NCBI RefSeq assembly: GCF_013186535.1
Contig: NZ_JABMCZ010000002.1
Span: forward strand, 558,001-622,000
DNA from: Nocardia terpenica
Lineage (GTDB): Bacteria > Actinomycetota > Actinomycetes > Mycobacteriales > Mycobacteriaceae
Direction of reading: 5' to 3'
Length of the DNA stretch: 64,000 bases
Each line of letters opens with the position of its first letter. Position 1 is the stretch's first letter. The notes under the pieces are model-generated. The model saw nothing but the letters and a program-made list of their open reading frames with translations, made no database searches and was not told where the DNA came from. This document shows, one piece after another, positions 30,959 through 38,120 of the stretch. A program made the position numbers and the translations under genes.

Positions 30959-31537
30959 CTATCCAAGGAGACCGGCGAGAAATCGGGCCAGCGCGCGTGA
31001 TTCCTCCGGGGGCAACAGCAGCTCCCAGCGCACCTGCCCGTCACGCACCCGGAAGTCGCCGCCGCGACCATGGACACCGAACTCGCCACGCTGCATTCCA
31101 GGCAGCCACGTCGCGTTCGTCTCACTGACCAAATCAGCTTCGGTCTCCCGGTCGTCCAGCTCTTGCTGGCGGAAGCCTTGCCATGCGTCGATGGCCACGG
31201 CATAGGCGTGCTCGTAGGCGGGCATCAACCGCCGGTTGATCTCTCGCGCAATCATCAACGAAGCCTTGTCAATCGAGACGTTGATCTCCAGGCCGCGCAG
31301 GTTCTTGGGCAGGTGGTCTCTAGCCGGGCCGTATTGGGGCAGCACGCGAATCATGCCGCGCGGCACCGAGTACAAGCCTCGGCGCGAGGTCAGCAGCAGC
31401 GCCATTCCGTTGGGGCCTTGAATCGTGGCCCGTCCCTCGTTACTGCCGAAACCTTCGGCGTACCAGCCGGGTCCGATGTGATGGGCCACGGCGTCCGCGA
31501 TAGCGAACACGGAGTCGGTCTGTTCGAACGTGGTCAC
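30959..31537 (-). CDS. Phage hypothetical protein
   Basis: A 192-aa protein. The N-terminal half (VFAIADAVAHHIGPGWYAEG, RATIQGPNGMALLLTSRRGL) looks like a compact alpha/beta domain; the second half is helical (IAREINRRLMPAYEHAYAVA). The GTG at 31537 has GGAGG 7 nt upstream. Not recognised; a phage early-region gene under repressor control. Confidence 0.65.
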   Translation of the reverse strand: MTTFEQTDSVFAIADAVAHHIGPGWYAEGFGSNEGRATIQGPNGMALLLTSRRGLYSVPRGMIRVLPQYGPARDHLPKNLRGLEINVSIDKASLMIAREINRRLMPAYEHAYAVAIDAWQGFRQQELDDRETEADLVSETNATWLPGMQRGEFGVHGRGGDFRVRDGQVRWELLLPPEESRALARFLAGLLG

Positions 31538-31539
31538 GA

Positions 31540-31788
31540 TCAGTCCTCCAGGAAGTAGCGCCGCACCCATTCCGGGCCGAACTTTCCGAAACGATCCGGG
31601 TTCTCGACTCGCGTCCAGCCGAACGGATCAAGGTGCATGAAGACGTGGCCGGTACCTCGCGAGTTACGCAGAAACGCAATCTCTTTGGTGGGCTCTCCGG
31701 GGTATGTGACGTCAACCGAATACATCACCTGATCGGCAATCACGTTGGTGCGCTGGATCTTTCCGAGCGTCGGTGTCATGTCTTGCAT
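31540..31788 (-). CDS. Small phage hypothetical protein
   Basis: An 82-aa beta-rich protein (TNVIADQVMYSVDVTYPGEP, then IAFLRNSRGTGHVFMHLDPF). The ATG at 31788 follows GGAG at a 5-nt spacing. Immediately upstream of the 30959 gene and probably co-transcribed. Function unknown. Confidence 0.65.
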   Translation of the reverse strand: MQDMTPTLGKIQRTNVIADQVMYSVDVTYPGEPTKEIAFLRNSRGTGHVFMHLDPFGWTRVENPDRFGKFGPEWVRRYFLED

Positions 31789-31855
31789 GTGTTCTCCATC
31801 TCTCAGCGAAGAACCCGGCGGCCGGAGCGATAGCTCACGGCCCCAGGCAAGAGGC

Positions 31856-32401
31856 TCAGTGATTCCAGAAGAGGAAGCCTTCGGCGTAGGTCATGTCGCC
31901 GCCGGTCACCAGGTCGCGGCCGTACGCCTCGAAGTCGAAGTACATGCGGATCGTGTCGTCCACCTGCGACAACGCGTCTTCCATGACGTCGTAGGCGTAG
32001 TCGGCCGGGCTCATCGCTCCGACATAGGCATCCCGGAATCCGGCCACAGCGTCGGTCAGGCCATCGAACTCATCGAGACCACGGATTTCCTGGATGAACA
32101 CCGTGAACGCTTCGGCCTCGTCGAGCTTCTCCAGCTCATCGAGCGTCTTGGCCAGGTCGAAGACGTCATCGAAGCGAGCCCACGCACTGACCTCGAAGCC
32201 GCCGAACCCGTCGTAGTCATGGATGGCCCATTCCTCGGCCACGGCACCTTCACGCCGAGCGGTCGGAGACTTCCGCAGCATCCGGTCAACCGCCGCGAGT
32301 AAGTCTGCGCCGTCGATGAAGTCGAGCACGTCCAGCCACTCACCGTGCAGACGCCCGGCGTTGTAGTCGGTGAGGCTGGCGACGTAGATGCTCGCAGTCA
32401 C
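31856..32401 (-). CDS. ardA: ArdA-like antirestriction protein
   Basis: A 181-aa acidic protein. It opens IYVASLTDYNAGRLHGEWLD, the ArdA signature, and contains WAIHDYDGFGGFEVSAWARF and the antirestriction-region LDEFDGLTDAVAGFRDAYVG. ArdA proteins mimic DNA and block type I restriction enzymes soon after entry; an early-arm location fits. GTG at 32401 with GAAAGG upstream, downstream of stoperator site 9. Confidence 0.9.
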   Translation of the reverse strand: MTASIYVASLTDYNAGRLHGEWLDVLDFIDGADLLAAVDRMLRKSPTARREGAVAEEWAIHDYDGFGGFEVSAWARFDDVFDLAKTLDELEKLDEAEAFTVFIQEIRGLDEFDGLTDAVAGFRDAYVGAMSPADYAYDVMEDALSQVDDTIRMYFDFEAYGRDLVTGGDMTYAEGFLFWNH

Positions 32402-32415
32402 GGTCTTACCTTTCG

Positions 32416-32428
32416 TTCATTGTCAAGT
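32416..32428 (-). promoter_or_regulatory. Stoperator-like site 9
   Basis: ACTTGACAATGAA directly upstream of the ArdA ribosome-binding site. Confidence 0.8.
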
Positions 32429-32485
32429 CGGGATGAACAGCGAACCCGCCGGACTGAGCCACAACTCAGGCCGCAGGCAAATCTG

Positions 32486-32728
32486 CTAATCCAGGTAGAG
32501 GGTCGAAGCCTGCGGGTCGTACTTCACGACCTTGCGGATGTAGGCACCCTCACGAGTGCATCCGTTGTACGACTCGCTATCGAATTCAGCGAGGTCGTCG
32601 TACAGGTCTTCGTATTCGGAGTCGATGTCGTCCGGGTCGAAGTCTTCCGGAACGGTCACTTTCAGCGAGTGGTCAGAGATATCGATCCATTCGAGAATGA
32701 TGGTCTTCATTCCAGCAGTGTCATTCAT
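32486..32728 (-). CDS. Small acidic phage protein
   Basis: An 80-aa protein with a very acidic centre (EDFDPDDIDSEYEDLYDDLA). The start ATG at 32728 is inside stoperator site 10, with AGGAG 8 nt upstream. The strong negative charge, next to ArdA, would fit a DNA-mimic inhibitor; this is inference. Confidence 0.6.
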   Translation of the reverse strand: MNDTAGMKTIILEWIDISDHSLKVTVPEDFDPDDIDSEYEDLYDDLAEFDSESYNGCTREGAYIRKVVKYDPQASTLYLD

Positions 32729-32736
32729 TGTCAAGT
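32724..32736 (-). promoter_or_regulatory. Stoperator-like site 10
   Basis: ACTTGACAATGAA; its ATG is the probable start codon of the 80-aa acidic protein, and AGGAG immediately precedes the element. Confidence 0.8.
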
Positions 32737-32739
32737 CTC

Positions 32740-33561
32740 CTATTCGGCGATGATGTTGCGCTTACGCAGATCGAAAATCTCGGTGCGGCCCCAGTGCGAC
32801 AAGGTCACGACAGAGCCCAACCGGGCAGCGATCCAGCCGGGGATTACGCCTTCGCCGAAGTCACAGGCAGAAGAGTCGATCATGATCGGGTAACCGCCGC
32901 CATACCCGTATTCGAGCAAGCCTTCCCAGACCAGGCGGTCGATGATCGCTTCGGCAGCGTCGGTCAATTCGTAGGCACCAATGGCTTCACGAACGGCCTT
33001 GTGCAAATCCCATCGACCGTAGTTGTCCCAATGCTCTTGGATCTGCTCCTGTTCGACTTCGGACCACACTTGGTCGTCGAGAACGGGATAGCTCTCTAGG
33101 GCATCCAGGGTTTCGGTCATGTCTTCCGGGGCCTCGGAATCTAGATCCAAGGCGATGTAGTCGCAATTCGAGTACGGGCCATCACTCAATCCAGGGGCGT
33201 CACCCCATTGCTCGCGCAGCACTCGGTAATTCGCGATACCTACGACATCGTCGTACCCATATTGATCCTGGGCGTGGGTGCCCTTGACCAGCAGCAGGTC
33301 TTTGTAGTCGGTCCGGTAGCCCCTGGCGTAGAACTCGGCGAAGTGGTCGCAGCGCTTGCGCCAATCCTTGCCGTACACACGAGCCATCTCGCCACGCACC
33401 GAGGTAGCGAACGCTTCAATTCCGCCGTCGTAGTGCGCCGCCACGTAGCCAGCGACGTCGGAGTCTTTCCAGTCGTAGGCCACGTGATCGGTGTGGTCAT
33501 AGATCCACTGCCGCCCCTCGTTGATCTGGTCAACGTCCAGGGCAGGAAGAACCGCAGTCAT
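32740..33561 (-). CDS. Acidic phage early protein of unknown function
   Basis: A 273-aa acidic protein. Stretches such as YIALDLDSEAPEDMTETLDA and AIIDRLVWEGLLEYGYGGGY are seen; no catalytic motif is recognised. The ATG at 33561 follows AAAGG that abuts stoperator site 11. It is grouped with ArdA and the 80-aa acidic protein in the first kilobases of the early transcript, a place often used for anti-host functions. Confidence 0.65.
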   Translation of the reverse strand: MTAVLPALDVDQINEGRQWIYDHTDHVAYDWKDSDVAGYVAAHYDGGIEAFATSVRGEMARVYGKDWRKRCDHFAEFYARGYRTDYKDLLLVKGTHAQDQYGYDDVVGIANYRVLREQWGDAPGLSDGPYSNCDYIALDLDSEAPEDMTETLDALESYPVLDDQVWSEVEQEQIQEHWDNYGRWDLHKAVREAIGAYELTDAAEAIIDRLVWEGLLEYGYGGGYPIMIDSSACDFGEGVIPGWIAARLGSVVTLSHWGRTEIFDLRKRNIIAE

Positions 33562-33570
33562 GTCTAGCCT

Positions 33571-33583
33571 TTCATTGTCAAGT
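33571..33583 (-). promoter_or_regulatory. Stoperator-like site 11
   Basis: ACTTGACAATGAA followed directly by the AAGG ribosome-binding site of the 32740 gene. Confidence 0.8.
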
Positions 33584-34152
33584 CACCAACGCCAGGCAGA
33601 GGCATAGCTCTGCCCGACGCAAGCAACTCGCGCCGCTTTCGCTAACCCTCCTACCAGGCCCGTTTCTGCGGGTACTGGCGTTCCTGGTCACGTCTCAGGT
33701 GACCTTGCCCCTAGCCTCATCGCGTATAGCCTTGGCATGACCATCGCTCATCTAAGAACCAGTAGGTTCGCGCTCTGTATTGAGTTCTCAAAGTTCATTC
33801 GGAAACGATCCCTTCAGGCTTGCGACCTGGAGTTCATCGCTCCGTTGTTGTTTCCAAATTTAACGTCTCGACCGTTCATTGTCAAGTCCGTGTGAATCCA
33901 TGTAAGACCGAAGCCTCGCACTTGAATTTCGATTCGAAACCTATTCGCCCAGCCGTTCATTGTCAAATTATGGTGTGTAGTGTTGCTGCGCAGCTCTCTA
34001 ACCCTTCACGCTTTAGGGTTCCCAAGCACCATTGACGAACGATCAGCCAATCAAAGGCTCTCACGTAATTCGGAGATTCACACTATTGAGTTGACCAAAG
34101 GATCGCGCCGGAATCATCCGGTCGAACGGCCCTCACTCAATCATGAGAGCCG
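33584..34152. promoter_or_regulatory. Non-coding leader region with stoperator-like sites 12 and 13
   Basis: About 570 bp without a supportable gene on either strand. It holds a perfect 7-bp hairpin GGCAGAG/CTCTGCC (33595-33614), site 12 (33875-33887, perfect) and site 13 (33956-33968, ATTTGACAATGAA, one mismatch). It lies downstream of the predicted early promoter, so it would be a long repressor-studded untranslated leader between the secreted-protein gene and the 32740 gene. Confidence 0.55.
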
Positions 34153-34165
34153 TTCATTGTCAAGT
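34153..34165 (-). promoter_or_regulatory. Stoperator-like site 14
   Basis: ACTTGACAATGAA touching the stop codon of the small secreted-protein gene (34165-34167). Confidence 0.8.
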
Positions 34166-34398
34166 CAGAGACCGAACTTGCACGGTTCGTCAAGCGTCGC
34201 GCTGTATGCACTCAGCCATTCACTGGCCGACCAATAGCAAACCGTGGGATCTTCGGCCGATTCATCGGTTCCACAGATCATGTTGCCCATGGTTGCACAA
34301 TTCCAGCCCGGCTCATCCTCTTCAATGGCCGATGCGGTTGCGGGTAGCGCGGCAGTGATACCGATCGCGATTGCGATCACTCCTGCGAACCTGCGCAT
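34165..34398 (-). CDS. Small secreted Cys-containing protein, first early gene
   Basis: A 77-aa protein with a signal peptide (MRRFAGVIAIAIGITAALPA, cleavage likely after ATASA) and a ~50-aa mature part with four cysteines (WNC, MIC, TVCYW, EPCKF), which could make two disulphides. ATG at 34398 with GAGGTG upstream. It is the first gene after the predicted early promoter and is bracketed by stoperators. Not recognised; an exported early phage protein might act on the envelope or on superinfecting phage. Confidence 0.7.
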   Translation of the reverse strand: MRRFAGVIAIAIGITAALPATASAIEEDEPGWNCATMGNMICGTDESAEDPTVCYWSASEWLSAYSATLDEPCKFGL

Positions 34399-34425
34399 TC
34401 CGTTCACCTCGTTTCCGTGTTGCCG

Positions 34426-34438
34426 TTCATTGACAAGT
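34426..34438 (-). promoter_or_regulatory. Stoperator-like site 15
   Basis: ACTTGTCAATGAA, one mismatch. It lies where transcription from the predicted promoter at 34442-34471 would start. Confidence 0.7.
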
Positions 34439-34441
34439 GAA

Positions 34442-34471
34442 ACGTTACCCAGCAGTGCCGTTCATTGTCAA
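34442..34471 (-). promoter_or_regulatory. Predicted early leftward promoter (Pleft-like)
   Basis: TTGACA (34466-34471), part of stoperator site 16, then an 18-nt spacer and TAACGT (34442-34447, TAnnnT type -10). Site 15 covers the expected start point. In L5 the early promoter Pleft lies at the same place in the genome and its -35 overlaps a repressor site. Prediction only. Confidence 0.6.
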
Positions 34472-34473
34472 GT
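34461..34473 (-). promoter_or_regulatory. Stoperator-like site 16 (operator of the early promoter)
   Basis: A perfect ACTTGACAATGAA whose TTGACA would be the -35 hexamer of the early promoter, so occupancy would block initiation. Confidence 0.8.
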
Positions 34474-34499
34474 CGTGGTGCGCATTCGCTGATAGGGGT

Positions 34500-34860
34500 G
34501 CATATCCGCCGGGGTGCAGGGGGCGCACCCTGGGCAGGGACAGGGGGTGCACAGGGGCACGGGGTGCAGGGAGGGGCACACCGCAGGGGGTAGGGGCAAG
34601 GGCAGGGGTGACCCTGGGTGGCGGGTGGGGGCAGGCAGGGGGTGGGGGTGGGGTACCCCTGGCAGGGGCAGGGGGCACGGGTGGGCAGAGAGAGGGAAAG
34701 CGCAGGGGCACGCGCGCGGGGGCACGCGCAGGGAGTGACCAGGGGGCGCGCACACACAGGGACAGGGCACGCGGTGGGGGCACACCAGGGGCAGGCTGTG
34801 CAATACCCGCAGGTCAGACGGGGTGCAGCCCACCCAGGGGGGCATACCCCCGCCCGCCCG
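34500..34860 (+). repeat. G-rich low-complexity region with G-quadruplex potential
   Basis: About 360 bp in which the plus strand is dominated by G-runs of 3-5 separated by CA, T or TGCA. Two strong four-run stretches are 34532-34557 and 34616-34653. No credible coding: all frames give low-complexity Pro/Gly-type sequence. It lies between the early promoter and the rightmost leftward gene, near the virion genome end. Composition differs sharply from the rest of the prophage. Confidence 0.85.
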
Positions 34861-34903
34861 CGCTAGATCGGCACGTAATGCGGCTGCCCGGTCCTGTACG
34901 GGT

Positions 34904-35773
34904 TTACAGGCCGCGAGTCGGCAACTGGAAGTCAGCGTCGATCGTGTCCAGCAGGTTCATGAGCTGGGCGTATTCGACCTCGAAGGTCAGGACGAATCGA
35001 ACGCCGTCGTCATCGACGATCTTCGATGTCTGCAATCCGATGAGCGGACCCGTGAACGTCGTCCGCTCCGGTCCTCGGGTGACAGTCCAGGCACCTGCCG
35101 GTGCGCGGAGGTGGGGAGGACTCGTCCGCTTCTGCATCCACTCGCGACAGCGATCGAGCAGATAGTGCACGGCCGGGGTATCAGCGGTCGGATATTCGAC
35201 CAGCTGCCGGTCGATGTGCCACGGGATCGCGTCATGGCCGCCGTAGTGGGTGGCGGTCACGAAAAAGCTGGCCCGGCGCATCTCTACCCGATAGTTGCCT
35301 CTCGATAGGACTCGCGCCAGAGGTACAGGCTCGGGTCGCCGACTCACGGCAGGTTGCGGTTTCGGCGAGAGAGCCACGGGGATTGCCAGCCCTTCCCGGA
35401 TTGCCTCGATCATGTGCTTGAGCTGTGAGAACTCGATACGGAAGACGAGGACCAGCCTGTGGGTGTCCTCGGCGTATACCGAGATCCTGAGCCCGACGAA
35501 CGGGCCGTAGATGGTGAGGAACTCCCGCGTCCGCTGCGTGCGCCAGGCACCCGGCCGCGCCATAGAGAACGGGGCGGCCCGCCGGGTGATCCACTGTTGC
35601 GCTTGTTCGAGGCCGGCCAGGAACTCCAGCTGGTAGGGAGGCCGGATGGTCACCATGCCGGGGCCGATCCGGACGGGGATCATCTCCGGGCCTTCGTCGT
35701 GGTGGGCGCTGACACGAACGACGGCGCGCTCCATCTCCAACCGAAAGTTGTCTGTCTGAATAACTCTGTCCAT
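34904..35773 (-). CDS. Phage protein with two tandem copies of one domain
   Basis: A 289-aa protein made of two related ~130-aa halves. NFRLEMERAVVRVSAHHDEG, YGPFVGLRISV and FRIEFSQLKHMIEAI in the first half correspond to NYRVEMRRASFFVTATHYGG, TGPLIGLQTSK and FEVEYAQLMNLLDTI in the second. Function unknown. ATG at 35773 after GAGGGTGGGC. It is the rightmost leftward gene, upstream of the G-rich region and Pleft, so it needs its own promoter. Confidence 0.7.
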   Translation of the reverse strand: MDRVIQTDNFRLEMERAVVRVSAHHDEGPEMIPVRIGPGMVTIRPPYQLEFLAGLEQAQQWITRRAAPFSMARPGAWRTQRTREFLTIYGPFVGLRISVYAEDTHRLVLVFRIEFSQLKHMIEAIREGLAIPVALSPKPQPAVSRRPEPVPLARVLSRGNYRVEMRRASFFVTATHYGGHDAIPWHIDRQLVEYPTADTPAVHYLLDRCREWMQKRTSPPHLRAPAGAWTVTRGPERTTFTGPLIGLQTSKIVDDDGVRFVLTFEVEYAQLMNLLDTIDADFQLPTRGL

Positions 35774-36033
35774 GCCCACCCTCTCTCGCTTTAGTTCGTA
35801 TGACGTACAACACTTCATCCAACCGGAACGACCCCCGTTTTGCTGTGGGCTCCGCCACGTGGGGAGTCAACGGGACGGAATCGGGGGGTGCGGGACTCCT
35901 ATATATAAGTGAGGGAGCGAAAGCGACCGAACGACCCTGTCGGGTCTTCCCGCAGCCCAGTAAAGGGCTGCCCAGGTTAGACCGGCCATCGAAGCCGGTC
36001 CAACTGGTATCCCCATTCCATTAGGAGGCCCAT
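35774..36033. other. Divergent intergenic region, likely virion genome ends (cos)
   Basis: 260 bp between the leftward and rightward arms, where L5-like virion DNA is joined. It contains TCGGGGGGTGCGGGA (a G-rich run like cluster A 3' overhangs), TATATATA at about 35901, and two hairpins (AGCCC/GGGCT at 35954-35969; GACCGGC/GCCGGTC at 35980-36000). The exact cos cut cannot be read from sequence alone. Confidence 0.5.
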
Positions 36034-36330
36034 TTGTCCGGATGGGCCTCTTCGGACAGATCCACTCGACTCCCTCCTGATTGGGAGTCTCGACGGAGCC
36101 AGGTGCTCCGGAGAGATAAAGGGATCTGTCAGATTCACTTCGTTGGCTGCTGGAAGGCTGCCACCGAGATTGATCACATCAACCGCGGGGATGACCACTC
36201 TCTGCGGAACCTACGAGCGGCTTGCTCGTACTGCCATAGCAAGAAGTCCTCCGCCGAAGGTCACGCCCGGAAGGCGGAACTTCGAACCCGGAGGTTGCGA
36301 GTAGCACAGCGTCACCCTGGGGCTTTATGA
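36034..36330 (+). CDS. HNH endonuclease next to terminase
   Basis: A 98-aa HNH nuclease. The motif runs from CQIHFVGCWKAATEIDHINR through DHSLRNLRAACSYCHSKKSS, with the two zinc Cys pairs. HNH proteins beside the terminase genes of many cos phages help cut cos during packaging. TTG start at 36034 with AGGAGG 5 nt upstream. Confidence 0.88.
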   Translation: MSGWASSDRSTRLPPDWESRRSQVLRRDKGICQIHFVGCWKAATEIDHINRGDDHSLRNLRAACSYCHSKKSSAEGHARKAELRTRRLRVAQRHPGAL

Positions 36331-36366
36331 CGGGCCAGGAGCCCGTCCTCACCCAGGAGGTGTTCT

Positions 36367-36783
36367 GTGGGCTCTCGTGGCCCTGTCCCCAAGCGCTCGG
36401 ACCAGCGGGTCCGGCGCAACAAAGATGAGGTGCCGGTCGAATCCGTTGAGGCGATCGGCACCGTAGCTATCCCCGAACTCGGGTTCGACGATCCGCATCC
36501 GCTGATCTTCGACCTGTATAAGTCTCTGTCCGAGTCAGCTCAGTCGAGGTACTACGAACCGAGCGATTGGCAGTTCGCGAGATTTACTCTCCATTTCGCG
36601 GACAAGCTCTTGAAGTCCGGTAGGCCGTCAGCTCAACTCCTGGCGGCAGTCAATCAGGCGTTGACCGACCTACTGGTTACCGAGGGCTCTCGCCGTCGCG
36701 TCCGGCTCGAGATCGAACGCGGCCAATCTGGTGCCGACGTGATCGACATCGCGGACCTGTTCCGCCAGAAGCTGGCTGAGTGA
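36367..36783 (+). CDS. Terminase small subunit
   Basis: A 138-aa protein that would recognise the packaging site. It opens GSRGPVPKRSDQRVRRNKDE, a common small-terminase start in actinophages, and then has helical regions (WQFARFTLHFADKLLKSG) and an acidic C-terminus ending RQKLAE. GTG at 36367 after GGAGGTG. It is separated from the large subunit by tail-fibre and lysis genes. Confidence 0.78.
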   Translation: MGSRGPVPKRSDQRVRRNKDEVPVESVEAIGTVAIPELGFDDPHPLIFDLYKSLSESAQSRYYEPSDWQFARFTLHFADKLLKSGRPSAQLLAAVNQALTDLLVTEGSRRRVRLEIERGQSGADVIDIADLFRQKLAE

Positions 36784-36870
36784 CAGAGCCCGGCCCGGAG
36801 GGGGTTGAGCCCGCTACTTGCTCCCCCTTCCGGGCTGCATCCAACTACGTACGAAAGGAGTCGCTCCCGC

Positions 36871-37197
36871 ATGGCTGTGATCGGCGATGAGCTATCCAGT
36901 GACACGCTGGTCCTCTACGCAGGGCGCGACTTCAAGTGGTCGTTCGAGAACCTGGACGAGCAGGGACAGCTGATTCCCTTCCCACCCGGCCGGCTGTTCT
37001 TCGAGTTCGACACCAGCCCCCTGACAACCTGGGAATTCGCGATCTCGGGGTCGCGGGCGGACCTGAAGGTCGAGCACCCGGAAGTGAACAAGGTCCCGGC
37101 CCGGACCAAGTGGCAACTGGTCTTCATGCCCGCGAGCGAGGCCGCCAGCGGCGGCGGCGATCCCGTCGCAATGGGCACAGTCCGGAGGCAGGGCTGA
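36871..37197 (+). CDS. LtfC-like beta-sandwich minor structural protein
   Basis: A 108-aa beta-rich protein: DTLVLYAGRDFKWSFENLDE, FPPGRLFFEFDTSP and KWQLVFMPASEA. The length and pattern recall the LtfC/Gp6 beta-sandwich proteins found before tail-fibre genes in actinophages; this is moderate inference. Its stop overlaps the start of the next gene (TGATG). Confidence 0.6.
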   Translation: MAVIGDELSSDTLVLYAGRDFKWSFENLDEQGQLIPFPPGRLFFEFDTSPLTTWEFAISGSRADLKVEHPEVNKVPARTKWQLVFMPASEAASGGGDPVAMGTVRRQG

Positions 37198-38117
37198 TGC
37201 GGCTCCGCGGCTTTCCGCCCAACGGCCGAGTTGCCGTGTCGTATGTGGGCTCCCCCACAGGCGCCATCGTCGGACGCAGTAGGCCACTGGTCGACAAGAT
37301 CCTCTCCGTGCAGGGGCCAACCGGTCCCCGTGGCCCGGTGGGCTCGGTCGGTCCGGCTGGACGCGGCTACTCCGCAGTGGGCTTGAAGGGTGAGGCCCTG
37401 GAGTTCTCTGCCTCGGACGGCACAAAGGACACGGTTACGGTCCCAACGATCACCGCGTCGGCGCAGTCCGCCACCAGTGCGGCACAGTCCGCCATCGACG
37501 CCGCCAGCTCGGCGACGGCGGCCGGTCAGTCCAAGACCGCCGCTGCCGGATCAGCAGCTGCTGCCGCTCAGTCCGCGAGGGACGCGGCGGCGGCCGTATC
37601 GAACGGCATCCCGTCCGCGTCTGCGACGGTGGTCGGTGGTCTGAAGCTCGCGGGGGATCTCGGCGGGACGTACGACTCTCCCACGGTTCCTGGATTGGCT
37701 GGCAAGGCCCCAAAGATCCACGCCCACCCCATCTCCGATGTGACCGGACTCCAGGCGGCACTGGACACCAAGCTGAATCAGGCACAGGTCGACGCGCGGG
37801 TCGGTGTCGGCACGGCCGCGCTCGTGGGCCAGGCCCCGACGACTCTCGACACCTTGAACGAATTGGCGAAGGCGCTCGGCAACGATCCGAACTTCGCCAC
37901 GACTGTGGCCGCTCAGATCGGTGCGAAGGCCGACCGGGCACACACCCATGCCGTTGCGGACGTGACCGGCCTCCAGGCCGCGCTGGATGCGAAGGGCACC
38001 TCGAACTTGATCATCGGCACCACGGCGACGACCGCTCTCCGTGGTGACGCCATTCAGGTTGTCTCCTCCCTGCCCGCGTCGCCCGTAGCGGGTGTCCTCT
38101 ACTGCATCCCGGAGTAG
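37197..38117 (+). CDS. Collagen-like tail fibre / minor tail protein
   Basis: A 306-aa protein. Near residue 40 a short collagen-like run (GPTGPRGPVGSVGPAG) is followed by an Ala/Ser-rich helical stalk (SATSAAQSAIDAASSATAAG) and two repeats of ISDVTGLQAALDTKL / VADVTGLQAALDAKG. This is typical of trimeric receptor-binding fibres. The C-terminus ends PVAGVLYCIPE. It probably contacts the host surface. Confidence 0.8.
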   Translation: MRLRGFPPNGRVAVSYVGSPTGAIVGRSRPLVDKILSVQGPTGPRGPVGSVGPAGRGYSAVGLKGEALEFSASDGTKDTVTVPTITASAQSATSAAQSAIDAASSATAAGQSKTAAAGSAAAAAQSARDAAAAVSNGIPSASATVVGGLKLAGDLGGTYDSPTVPGLAGKAPKIHAHPISDVTGLQAALDTKLNQAQVDARVGVGTAALVGQAPTTLDTLNELAKALGNDPNFATTVAAQIGAKADRAHTHAVADVTGLQAALDAKGTSNLIIGTTATTALRGDAIQVVSSLPASPVAGVLYCIPE

Positions 38118-38120
38118 CTC

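Noticed and set aside
33584..34152. Small plus-strand frames (e.g. 33820-34035, 33980-34237) in the non-coding leader
   Set aside because: Opposite to the transcription direction of the arm, no ribosome-binding sites, and their sequence is made partly of the repeated 13-mer.
34437..35165. Long plus-strand and minus-strand frames across the G-rich region
   Set aside because: They are by-products of simple sequence (Gly/Arg on one strand, Pro/Cys on the other) with no start signals.
35950..36003. tRNA-like fold from two adjacent hairpins
   Set aside because: No TTCRA T-loop, no U33 in the 7-nt loop, no acceptor stem or CCA context. No tRNA was found in the prophage by eye.
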